The notes beneath the pieces are model-generated. The model searched no databases. It saw only the letters and a list, made by a program, of their open reading frames with translations, and had not been told where the DNA came from. From Candidatus Poribacteria bacterium (GTDB lineage: Bacteria > Poribacteria > WGA-4E > UBA9662), in the NCBI GenBank assembly GCA_002699335.1, contig PACG01000066.1:5160-12387 (forward strand): DNA of 7,228 bases, read 5' to 3'. Positions 1 through 7,140 of this stretch are shown here, one piece after another. The first letter of the stretch is position 1, and the number at the start of each line of letters is the position of its first letter. A program made the position numbers and the translations under genes.

Positions 1-243
1 TGATTTATATAGTGAAGCAACTTTCTAGTAGAGTTACAAAGGTCGTTTTTTCATCACCAATTTTAGCTGGGGATAGCATACCATACTTCCACCTACAGTT
101 GGATTTCGAAACGTTGATTCTAATTGGGTTTGAAGCCTGCTTAAAAGAGAAAAAGTGAACTTTTAATCGAACCAGTTTGGGATTGAAACTACAACTTAGA
201 CGCTAGGAGCGTGGCAATCAGGTCTGCTTTTTGCTTATTTGAA
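1..243. other. Left flank with no recognisable gene
   Basis: Both strands were read and no credible gene, RNA gene or clear promoter was found. The longest open stretch is about 42 codons on the minus strand (about 162 down to 34); it has no ribosome site and resembles nothing I know. A GATTGAAAC string near 181-189 resembles the end of some CRISPR repeats but occurs in isolation. The stretch is best treated as intergenic or fully decayed DNA. Confidence 0.5.
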
Positions 244-323
244 TCATTGAAACCCGCGAAAAGATAACTGGTGTAGGGGGTAATTAGGCGGGTATCAGCT
301 TCCCTTAGTTGGTGCCCTTTTTC
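244..323 (+). repeat. Dispersed hairpin repeat, copy 1
   Basis: This is one of three same-strand copies of a roughly 75-80 base element (others at 4789-4855 and 7141-7220). Shared blocks are TCATTGAAACCCG at the start, AAAAGATAACT, a GGGGTAATYAGGCGGGTATCAGC-type core, and TTGGTRCCC followed by a T run. The core folds into a 10-bp stem: GGGTATCAGC (290-299) with GTTGGTGCCC (308-317), an 8-base loop and T5 at 318-322. The loop differs in length and sequence between copies, while the stem stays paired using G-T wobbles. The family is not recognised. It could be a non-autonomous mobile element end, a REP-like element or a repeated RNA/terminator module. Confidence 0.75.
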
Positions 324-600
324 CCTCCCGTGCTTCCTCTTCTATGCTTCCAAGATCTACTGTAAGCTGGCCTCGGCCACCAATACCTTTGACTTTTTGT
401 CTCAACACTGGCAGAATCAGCACCAATCTGCTAGCCAACGCGCCTTAACCGCAGTAGACCCCGGCCTCGCCATTTTTAGGGCCAACATTTCCTTGAGGAA
501 CTCGGATGCCAATATTTATCCTCGTTAGATTGTTTATGCCCTTTTCCTGGGGCGAAGTAACCAAGCGCTAGGTCAACAATCAACTGTCTTCTGTTAATGG
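322..600 (+). pseudogene. Coding-like relic of unknown protein
   Basis: One forward frame stays open from before 322 to a TAG at 526-528 and then reads on sensibly for about 25 more codons to a TAA near 595. The translation has a protein-like composition, with stretches such as FDFLSQHWQNQHQSASQRAL and DPGLAIFRANISLRNSDA. There is no usable start codon, since the open frame runs back into repeat copy 1, and there is no ribosome site. I do not recognise the family. It may be the 3' remainder of a gene cut by the repeat, or chance openness in a moderately GC-rich patch. No function is assigned. Confidence 0.25.
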
Positions 601-687
601 CTAATCACAGTCCTTGATCCCCAGTGATAGGTTAGGCTGGCGCTATGGGTTCAATACCTCAATTCACTCGTCCTACCAATCAATGCT

Positions 688-699
688 ATTTTGCAAAAT
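688..699. promoter_or_regulatory. Perfect 12-bp palindrome before the propeller relic
   Basis: ATTTTGCAAAAT is a perfect inverted repeat ending 5 bases before the inferred start codon at 705. Its position would suit an operator or an AT-rich element near the transcript start. No good -35/-10 pair and no Shine-Dalgarno sequence is seen upstream of 705, so its role is unproven. Confidence 0.2.
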
Positions 700-704
700 C
701 TTAT

Positions 705-3620
705 ATGAAATTCCCATCACTGCTGCTAATTGCCTTTCTCTTCCTCATTCTCTCTTCCCTGCATAGCCATAGCCAGGACAGGTGGCGTTGATTAACCACT
801 GATGATGGTCTCTCTAGTAACGTTGTTTTGAGTGTTTTCCAAGCCAAAAACGGCCATATTTGGATTGGTACCGACAAAGGAATCAGCCGATATAACGGTA
901 TTTTTCAACCTGTTTTTACTCAGATGGCGTCCGGCGTAAGGATATCATCCAGTATCTTTGAAACGACTAAAGGTCAGTTAATCATCCGGTTAATCACTAT
1001 CAGTCCGACCCCTTTTGTTAAGACGGAAAACAAATTTTTCGCTGGCCTGGAGTGGAATGAGCCTGGCATATTCACCTTTTCTTGGATATCTACTTTGGAT
1101 GGGATCGTTGGTTTTGAGGGGCAAAAATGGGAGCTGTATGATCCTGATGTCTCTAATGTTGATTGGTTGGTTACAACCCCCGATGGTAAGATCTGGACCC
1201 AACATCGGAAACAAAGCATAGTTAGTTCTGATGGCCAAAAATGGAAAGTTGAATTTAATATTGATAATTCCCCGCTTGGTAATTCCACTACCAATACCCC
1301 ACTTGTTACCTCAACTGGTAAGATCCTTCTAGGCACCGATCTAGGCCTTTTTCAATATGATTCTGATTTAAACAGACTTAGTAACCTAGCTTTGGGTAGC
1401 ATCAATAAAATTTTGGAAGGCGATGATAGCACTATCTGGGTTTGTGTCCAAGACCAAAAAGACCAGAAAAGACTCTATAGCCTCAATAACGGTCAATGGG
1501 TAAGTCATTTACCTGACCAGGCCATTATGCCCGTTTATCAATTAGCTGATAATGATCTTTGGGCAGGTGGCGACCGCGGTCTATAGCTAGCTATTCGATG
1601 AAAAAAGGTGACAACCAAAATTGACAGACAAAGTTAACTGTATTTACCAACTGACTGATGGAACGATACCGGTGGGATCAGATAGTGGGCTTTGGATCGA
1701 GCCAAGTATTGATTTATCTGAACTGATAGTTGAACAAAACGGACTTTGGATAAAAGGTGTTTTTCAGGCTTCCAATCGCGTCATCTGGTACCGTTCAGAT
1801 CAAGTGATTTTGAGTTGTAACGGCCAGTCTTGGATCAAACATGGACATGTTAAGCTTGCTACTAGTTGGGCGGTCGTGGGTCTGCGGGCAGGGCTTATGA
1901 AGGGCTGGATGGCACTATGTGGTTTAATTCGGATGGTCCCATATTCAGCTTCAAAGAAGGTATCAGGAAAAGGCACGCTCCACCAGGATCGTGGTTCGTT
2001 GATGTAACCACAACCAGCGATGGTCGGGTTTGAACCTGGGAGAAAAATGGGGTATATTGGTGGTCCATAAGCGATAATACATGGGTAAATGCGATCGAAA
2101 CCACTGGTTGGGTCCGCAGCTTTATCGAAAGCCTAAAAGGAAGGTATCGGTTGAGTTGGAGTGGAGATACTGCTTATTTCGATGGCAACTAATGGATCCA
2201 GGTGCCAGTACCGGGAGGAGAAAGACTCACTTTTTTTGAGGACGATGAAGAAACATTGTGGGGTGTTGACAACGGCATCTATAAATGGCAAGAATCACAC
2301 CAGACTCGTTAAAGGTAACGGAAAATGAAGCGGATGGCCCCAGTTTAGAGCGCCCAAGCGAGCACTAGACAGCACTTGGCGAATTATGTCAGACAAGCTT
2401 CCTGTTTTTGCTAGTTTTGACGGGCAAAAATTATCCATCCACCCTAGTTCGAAACATGGAAATGCTCAGTATAGGAATGTGCATGGCGATGGTTTTGCCG
2501 AATCTCCGGCTGTTTTTTTAGCCACTAATAAAGGATTGAGGCGAATTGAAGGCGATGCCTGGTACGACCTGACAGTGGCCGATGGCCTGCCCAATAATAG
2601 CGTCTGGTGCGTTATGGCTGATAATCAGGGTTATTTGTGGATTGGAACGGAGAAAGGGGTTATTCGCTACATAACCGTCAACTAATCTACAGCCGCCTGA
2701 GGTTGAAATCAGGCAGATCGATAGTGAGGAGATACCAGAGGATAAAGTTTATTTAACTGGTCGTTCCTATGTGACGATAGGCTGGTACGGCGGAGATCTA
2801 CAATCCCCAAACGATCGGTTGATATAATTAATATGGCATCGATGGGCAGTGGTCAAAAATGTTAAAGGAAGATGCAGCTACCATCGGTTTGGAAAATAGA
2901 GAACATCAATTTGCGGTGCGAGCCATTGACCACCACTTTAATACCAGTGCTGTTGATTCGATGATTATTATTGTCAAAACAGAGCTTCCAGTCCCTAATT
3001 TCCCTTCCCCTTCAAACGGGGATATTGTCAGAGGCCAAGTCTATGTAACAGGTGACATCGTAGACAATGATTTCGCAAATTATCAGATCTTTGTTACTGA
3101 TGTCAACCTTCGGCAAAGGCCTAATTGCAGACGTACAAACATCTTTTTGAAGCAAGCGCTGTACCCCGAACTGCGACTCTCGCTATTTGGGAAACACAAA
3201 GTTCAACAGACGCGGATTATAAAATTTGGTTGGCCGCTCAGGACGAACTTGAACATACTGCCGCCTACAGTATCAAGGTTCGGGTTGACAATACCCTCCC
3301 AACTTTGGAATTAGAATCTCCCATCGACAATCAACGGGTTTTAAAACAGGTTGTTTTTTGGCCAGAGTTGCTGATATTCATTTGCATAGCTATCGTTTGG
3401 ACTACGCCACCGATTTAGCCACTAACGAATGGCTACAAGTATATGTGAAAGGTGACCCGTACAAACAAGACCCTGAAGTATTATTACCTGAGCCGGAAAT
3501 GAGGATAGGTGGAATTCAGCAAGAGTGGGAAGTCCCAGTTAAGGAAGGACAAGTAACTGACTTCCTTACGCCATCTAATTCTGACTCGGTTGACCTGTCA
3601 TTTGCATTGCTATATAGTGG
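705..3620 (+). pseudogene. Decayed secreted propeller/Y_Y_Y/Ig-like sensor-type protein
   Basis: The ancestral start is placed at ATG 705 because it begins a clear signal peptide (MKFPSLLLIAFLFLILSS...) in frame with the propeller; a TGA at 789-791 now interrupts it. Reg_prop-type repeats follow: SSNVVLSVFQAKNGHIWIGT, then VNCIYQLTDGTIPVGSDSG, and GLPNNSVWCVMADNQGYLWI near 2590-2645. A Y_Y_Y-like segment (YGIDGQWSKM, about 2830-2860, to AVRAID) and Ig-like modules (QVYVTGDIVDNDFANYQIFV; LAIWETQ...VDNTLPTLELESP; a third start near 3360) come next. The frame changes near 1582, 1850-1898, 2310, 2370, 2683, 2820, 3110 and 3355. In-frame stops include 1588, 1609, 2031 and 2190. The restored protein would be about 970 residues, exported, and would resemble the sensor half of hybrid two-component proteins, but no kinase or membrane segment follows. 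Its ligand is unknown. It is almost certainly non-functional. Confidence 0.85.
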
Positions 3621-3647
3621 TTCTGTAAACCCTTCGGTTCTCTCCCC

Positions 3648-4665
3648 ATGTCAGACGTCTTCATCTCCTATTCCCGTCGTGATATTGACTTTGTCCGTTA
3701 CCTGTTTGACCAACTAACTGCCCGTGATCGTCAGCCTCGTGCCGACTGGCAGGATATCCCACCCACCGCTGCTTGGTTAGCTGAGATCTATCGTGGCATT
3801 GAAGCAGCTGACCCCTTCCTGTTTATTATCAGTCCCGACTCGGTAACTTGCGAAATCTGCACCTTGGAGATTGAACACACGGTTACACACAACAAGCGAC
3901 TGGTACCAGTAGACTGGAAAGGGGTGGAAGATAGTCAAGTTCACCCTGACATGACGGCCCATAACTGGGTTTTTTGCGAGCGGAAGACGCCTTTGAGGCG
4001 AACTTTGAACTGCTGATTGATGCCCTGGATACCGATCTGGCTTATATCAGAAAGCATACCCGATTATTGACTCGTGCTATTGAATGGCAGGATAATAATC
4101 GGCCTCGGACTGATGTCTTACGAGGGCCAGAGTTAACAGTGACCGAAGGTTGGCTGACCATTAGCCAGTCAATGGAACCCCAATCCACTGAATTACATGA
4201 TGACTATATTACCTTTAGTCGGGCTACAGTCGGTCGAATACAGAAGTCAATTTACTCCGGCGTTGCAGTGGCCTTTGTAATGATGATGGGTTTATTGGCA
4301 TTTGCTTTTACCAGCATAACCAAGCAAATGCGCAGCGACAGCAGGCAGAAGAAACAGCCCGGATTGCGATGGCTCAGTCTTTAGCGGCAACGGCTTCCAT
4401 GAATTTGGAGACTGATCCAGAATTGAGCCTACTTTTGGTAACCGAGTCGGTTAGGACCATGTCTGAGGCGAACGAGACAGTTTTACCGTTGTCAAATACT
4501 GTATTACGACAATTGATCACCGAATGGTGCGAATATTACATTGGCTCAGCCCCTGGGGTCCCCCTAGAGGAAGTTACCCAACCCGGCTCACTTATTCCTC
4601 GCGATAGTTATTTCGAATTTACACCGACGGGTCCTGGTTTTGATTTGGGCATTGAAGAAGAATGA
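3648..4665 (+). pseudogene. Decayed TIR-domain membrane protein, truncated
   Basis: Residues 1-109 form a TIR domain: box 1 is VFISYSRRD (4-12), the central strand is FLFIISPDSV (58-66), and CTLE ends at Glu74, the usual position of the NAD-cleaving glutamate. A frameshift in the T6 run at 3970-3975 breaks it; one extra T would restore WVFLRAEDAFEANF. The next segment has the linker typical of TIR-WD40 or TIR-repeat proteins (VLRGPELTVTEGWL...) and a membrane helix encoded at about 4253-4316 (SGVAVAFVMMMGLLAFAFTS). A second frameshift near 4320-4327 precedes a charged helix (NAQRQQAEETARIAMAQSLA) and the motif DPELSLLLVTESV. After LRQLITE (about 4527) the sequence no longer looks like the family. 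A 45-residue tail runs to a TGA, and no WD40 or other repeats follow. No Shine-Dalgarno sequence precedes ATG 3648. TIR proteins of this build are thought to act in signalling or defence; this copy is broken. Confidence 0.85.
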
Positions 4666-5046
4666 TTATTACCTTTCAAAACATAATCGGCATAATACAC
4701 AGAGGCCGGGTGGCGGAACCTATCGGCAACAACGGCTAGCATTGACAAGCCAAGTATGGATGAACAATCCAACGGGAACTTTCCCTTGCCCCGCGACAGA
4801 CAAAGTTCCATACGGGTAATCAGGCGGATATCAACACCCTGTTGGTACCCTTTTCTCTTCTCCATTCCGTTCATTCCAGTGATCGGCAGGTTAACTGATA
4901 GAGCTTGACATCTTTTGTAGCCAGTTAAAGGATGCCATTTACGGCTTATGGCTATTGAATTCTATTTCATCAGAGACAGCGTGTTTAGTGAAAGGTTGTT
5001 AGCTTCTGCTAGCATTTCTGAACTCCTACCAGGTTTATCTACCCCG
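4666..5046. other. Convergent gap between the TIR relic and the GH32 gene
   Basis: Apart from repeat copy 2, no gene is seen on either strand. The open frames here look like chance. A 7-bp inverted pair, TTAACTG (4891-4897) and CAGTTAA (4922-4928), and a 6-bp hairpin at 4998-5013 have no T run. No convincing terminator for the GH32 transcript is visible. Confidence 0.5.
4789..4855 (+). repeat. Dispersed hairpin repeat, copy 2 (diverged)
   Basis: This is the most diverged of the three copies. It keeps CCCGCGA near 4790, then GGGTAATCAGGCGG and GTTGGTACCCTTTT. The stem pairs GGATATCAAC (4826-4835) with GTTGGTACCC (4841-4850) around a 5-base loop (ACCCT), with T4 after it. The stem has one A-C mismatch. 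One G-T wobble of the other copies is an A-T pair here, which is consistent with selection for pairing at some stage. The TCATTGAAAC start of the other two copies is not recognisable. Confidence 0.65.
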
Positions 5047-6504
5047 TTATTGAGAGGTAGTTTCCCAAATACGGTTCTGTCGTGCCTCCAAAAAGCCTCG
5101 GTTAGTAGACTTAAGCCGCCAAATTTCGATTTGCTTGATGGTCGTGGAAACACCAAAGGTATAACCATGTAGGCCACTTGCTCCTTGATAATTCATGTAG
5201 GCGGATACTACCGCCTGACGATCGTTGACAAAGACTTCAACCAAGTATTTGTCGATGAAGATACGCAACTCTAGATCTTCGTCTGCTGGTAAATCAGCCA
5301 CAGCAAATGGTGCTTCAGTATCGCCCAAACGAATAGTAGCGGTCTCCGGATGGAGCATGATAGGCAAACCGAGGTGGTCCTGATCAGCAAAGAGTTGGAA
5401 GCCAAAACGTTTCCGCCAAGCTTCTGCTCTGTCAATTGTAATCCGAACCTCCAAAGCATCTCCGTCGAGTTCGGTCAAGCGTGGGGTGATCATTTTACCG
5501 TCTACCTGTTTGGGTGGTGCCACTACCAGATTGTTGAAGGTGACGCCATCGTAGCGTAGAGACTCCAGTTCACGGAGTGGTTGAAGGCGAAAGCTACCGT
5601 CCTCTGCCACGCTCAACTGACGCGGCAGAAATTGAATTGTTTTCTGATTGATGGCGTCATCAAGTGTTGCTAGCCAAGCCCACATTACCCGGCGCCCGTC
5701 TGGCGTTAGCACACTCTCTGGAGCAAAAAAGTCCCGATAGACAGGATTGTAGATTGATTGCTCCGGTCGTCGCCAATTCATGCGACCGTGTGTTTCGGGA
5801 ACGAATTGCTCGACCTCAGTATCCCAGTCACCGAGATAGTAGCGGCAGCCAAGTTGGTGGCTAATGCAAAGTAGCATCCACTTGTCGCCAAGTGGGAAAA
5901 AGTTCGGGCAAGAAATGTCTTCACCAATGGCAACATCGGGTAGTTCGTGTTTCAAAAAGTCACCTACCAACGTCCAATTGACTAGGTCCTCCGACTTGAT
6001 GAGCGGCGGGTTTTGGCCACCAGAAATGGCGTAGTAGGTGTCACCGATCAGGAAGCAGTCCGGGTCCCAGTGATTCATTTCAGCCTCTTTCCCATCGGAC
6101 GTTTTGGGTTCTACTGGAAAGGGCTTTCCCCAAGCCGACAGGTCGTTGTCCTTGGCCAAGGCAATTTGATTGCGACCAGAGGCCTGGCCGTGGTAAATAG
6201 CAGCCGGCTGCCCCTCCTTAGTTATAAAGCCGGTGCCGCTGAACATGCCGTGACCGGTTAAGGCCGGCTGGAGCTTTGTCGTTTGCCAAGTCCAATGTAG
6301 CAGGTCAGAACTGGTGACATGTACGAAGGCAAATGAGTGTTTATCCTGCCAGGGGTGGCGCAAAATATAGTGCAAGTGATAGGTGCCATCCAGATAGAAA
6401 GCCGCATTGGGATCTCCGGGGGCACTATCCTCACCGGGATGCATCAAGTGGAAGTTCAGCGCGAGTTCATTCGTTACGGTTGTATCAACGATTGTCTGAC
6501 TCAT
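5047..6504 (-). CDS. Glycoside hydrolase family 32 protein (beta-fructosidase superfamily)
   Basis: This is an intact 485-residue protein. ATG 6504 is chosen because AAGGA lies 7 bases upstream; a TTG at 6525 would add seven residues encoded by the ribosome site itself. The N-terminal five-bladed propeller carries GDPNAAFY with Asp31 as the likely nucleophile. WDP at 146-148 supplies Asp147, the equivalent of the RDP transition-state aspartate. The usual acid/base motif ECP reads SCP here (S198-C199-P200), with Glu195 three residues before it (GEDISCPNFFPL). Glu263 lies in FFAPESVL. The C-terminal beta-sandwich ends with LRIFIDKYLVEVFVNDRQ and IEIWRLK. There is no signal peptide, so it should act in the cytoplasm on sucrose-like or short fructan substrates; the exact substrate cannot be read. 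No transporter or kinase gene lies beside it. About 17 residues after the sandwich domain look like a non-conserved tail. Confidence 0.93.
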   Translation of the reverse strand: MSQTIVDTTVTNELALNFHLMHPGEDSAPGDPNAAFYLDGTYHLHYILRHPWQDKHSFAFVHVTSSDLLHWTWQTTKLQPALTGHGMFSGTGFITKEGQPAAIYHGQASGRNQIALAKDNDLSAWGKPFPVEPKTSDGKEAEMNHWDPDCFLIGDTYYAISGGQNPPLIKSEDLVNWTLVGDFLKHELPDVAIGEDISCPNFFPLGDKWMLLCISHQLGCRYYLGDWDTEVEQFVPETHGRMNWRRPEQSIYNPVYRDFFAPESVLTPDGRRVMWAWLATLDDAINQKTIQFLPRQLSVAEDGSFRLQPLRELESLRYDGVTFNNLVVAPPKQVDGKMITPRLTELDGDALEVRITIDRAEAWRKRFGFQLFADQDHLGLPIMLHPETATIRLGDTEAPFAVADLPADEDLELRIFIDKYLVEVFVNDRQAVVSAYMNYQGASGLHGYTFGVSTTIKQIEIWRLKSTNRGFLEARQNRIWETTSQ

Positions 6505-6511
6505 AAAAAAT

Positions 6512-6516
6512 TCCTT
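6512..6516 (-). promoter_or_regulatory. Ribosome binding site of the GH32 gene
   Basis: On the minus strand AAGGA is separated by 7 bases from ATG 6504. This ideal spacing settles the start against the upstream TTG at 6525, and it shows that the host uses Shine-Dalgarno initiation, at least for this gene. Confidence 0.8.
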
Positions 6517-6574
6517 TTTAATCAAAATTATCTCTTCAGGATTTCAGTGTCTGATAGCACCTTCATAGTTTAAA

Positions 6575-6631
6575 TCAACATCTTTTCAATATTCTTTTTG
6601 TTTTAATAACCATGCTCAAGCACGATTTCAT
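6575..6631 (-). CDS. Possible 18-residue leader peptide in the GH32 5' region
   Basis: A short minus-strand frame runs from ATG 6631 to a TGA at 6575 and encodes MKSCLSMVIKTKRILKRC, a basic peptide. AGGA lies 5 bases before the ATG, and the predicted transcript start (about 6644) is only a dozen bases further upstream. This suits a leader peptide in the 140-base leader of the GH32 mRNA. It could easily be chance: no stalling motif or attenuator hairpin is evident after it. Confidence 0.2.
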   Translation of the reverse strand: MKSCLSMVIKTKRILKRC

Positions 6632-6650
6632 TAACTTCCTTTCCATATAC

Positions 6651-6679
6651 TTTGTAATTCAATTGCTTTTATCTGTCAA
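6651..6679 (-). promoter_or_regulatory. Probable promoter of the GH32 gene
   Basis: On the minus strand a consensus -35 TTGACA (6679-6674) is followed after 17 bases by TACAAA (6656-6651), a 4 of 6 match to the -10 box. Transcription would start near 6644 and leave a leader of about 140 bases. It lies just after a terminator, as expected for an independent gene. An 8-bp palindrome, TCACGTGA, lies upstream of the -35 box (6687-6694) and might be an activator site. A weaker alternative is TTGAAA-N16-TATGAA near 6565-6592. Confidence 0.5.
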
Positions 6680-6708
6680 GGTGGTATCACGTGAAATTCA
6701 TCGCTAAT

Positions 6709-6740
6709 AAAAAAAGAGGCACCCATTGGATGCCTCTTTT
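6709..6740 (-). terminator. Strong Rho-independent terminator, minus strand
   Basis: A 10-bp perfect stem pairs AAAAGAGGCA (6712-6721) with TGCCTCTTTT (6731-6740) around a 9-base loop. On the minus strand it is followed by seven or more T residues (6715-6709). It ends whatever is transcribed leftward from the region beyond 6740 and shields the GH32 promoter, whose -35 box starts 30 bases further on. On the plus strand the tail is only T4 then CATGG, so plus-strand termination would be weaker. Confidence 0.85.
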
Positions 6741-6795
6741 CATGGTAACAGAAGATCGCTATAGATCTAGCCAAGCCCGTACATGTAATTCAGCC

Positions 6796-6996
6796 CTAAA
6801 GCGCTAGTTTGAATTTTTTAACTGGAACATGACTAACGGGGGCACCTTGGCTGACGACGGGTGGGGTCATCAACCTCCCACCAGTATGCCTTTCCTCTCT
6901 TTCACCAATCCTAAATTAAGCATTTATGTGCTCTATCTGGGCGCGTAAGGCAGCTTTACGTGCCTTTTCATCCTGTCGCAGCAACTTTCTGGAAGT
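6796..6996 (-). pseudogene. Short broken reading frame of unknown protein
   Basis: On the minus strand one frame is open from 6996 to a TAG at 6798-6796, with a single TAA at 6918-6916. Both halves read like protein: RQDEKARKAALRAQIEHINA before the stop and ERHTGGRLMTPPVVSQGAPV...KKFKLAL after it. The second half alone could be a 24-residue ORF from ATG 6870, with GGGAGG just upstream at a short 3-base spacing. The frame lies between a promoter (7097-7069) and the terminator at 6740-6709, as a real transcription unit would. The family is not recognised. It is either a decayed small gene or the 3' end of one; alternatively the 24-residue ORF is a genuine small peptide gene. Confidence 0.4.
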
Positions 6997-7004
6997 TTAC
7001 AGGC

Positions 7005-7064
7005 ATAAAAAAGCCGAGAAATCTCGGCAAAGCTTGGCCGTTACTTTATTTTGGTAAAGCTACC
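7005..7064 (-). ncRNA. Possible ~60-nt small RNA or attenuated leader
   Basis: The promoter at 7097-7069 predicts a start near 7063-7064, and an intrinsic terminator ends near 7007. The predicted transcript has a small 5' hairpin (GGTA-GCTT-TACC), about 25 unpaired bases, then the terminator hairpin and U6. It holds no sizeable ORF. It could be a stand-alone small RNA, or the leader of a downstream gene whose transcription is controlled by attenuation. No known RNA family is recognised. Confidence 0.35.
7007..7028 (-). terminator. Rho-independent terminator, minus strand
   Basis: GCCGAG (7013-7018) pairs with CTCGGC (7023-7028) around a 4-base loop. On the minus strand it is followed by six T residues (7012-7007). 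The stem is short but GC-rich, with a proper U tract. It lies only about 40 bases after the predicted start site, which is unusual for a normal gene. Confidence 0.7.
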
Positions 7065-7067
7065 AAA
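7050..7067. promoter_or_regulatory. Palindromic operator-like site over a transcription start
   Basis: TTTGGTA (7050-7056) and TACCAAA (7061-7067) form a perfect 7-bp inverted repeat around AAGC. It starts directly after the -10 box of the minus-strand promoter and covers the predicted start site, the classic position for a repressor site. The spacing and half-site resemble LacI-type operators in general form only. The same bases would also form the 5' hairpin of the transcript. Confidence 0.4.
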
Positions 7068-7068
7068 T

Positions 7069-7097
7069 ATTATCTCACAGTTTATGTATTATGTCAA
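7069..7097 (-). promoter_or_regulatory. Near-consensus sigma70-type promoter, minus strand
   Basis: TTGACA (7097-7092) is followed after exactly 17 bases by GATAAT (7074-7069), an 11 of 12 match to the bacterial housekeeping consensus. It fires leftward into the short terminated RNA and the broken reading frame. It is the best promoter in the window. Confidence 0.75.
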
Positions 7098-7140
7098 GGC
7101 TCCAAGACAATTTCTTTTTCTCTTTTTTAACTGATTTACG

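Noticed and set aside
179..189. GGGATTGAAAC resembles the end of a CRISPR repeat
   Set aside because: There is a single occurrence with no regularly spaced copies. The ATTGAAAC in the dispersed repeats has different flanks.
789..2192. In-frame TGA codons at places where tryptophan would fit (1609, 2031), hinting at TGA recoding
   Set aside because: TAA and TAG also interrupt the same gene, and it has many frameshifts. The intact GH32 gene reads cleanly with TGG for tryptophan. Decay explains all of it.
3358..3717. Possible fusion of the Ig-like protein with the TIR domain
   Set aside because: The two frames differ, stops lie before ATG 3648 in the TIR frame, and the TIR sequence begins at its methionine as in known TIR proteins. 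Adjacent genes are the simpler reading.
4608..5177. Minus-strand open frames in the convergent gap and an opposite-strand frame at the GH32 end
   Set aside because: They have no ribosome site and no recognisable family, and they overlap real features in other frames.
6940..6968. 9-bp hairpin with a T4 tail, like a plus-strand terminator
   Set aside because: It lies within the minus-strand coding-like frame, has a short T run and no plus-strand gene before it. It is probably incidental.
17..7000. Shared AGCAACTTTCT near 17 and near 6980
   Set aside because: An 11-base match is expected by chance in a window this long, and the flanks do not align well.
6961..7009. Minus-strand 12-codon ORF starting right after the terminator (MPVNFQKVAATG)
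   Set aside because: It is too short, its start lies in the U tract of the terminator, and there is no ribosome site.
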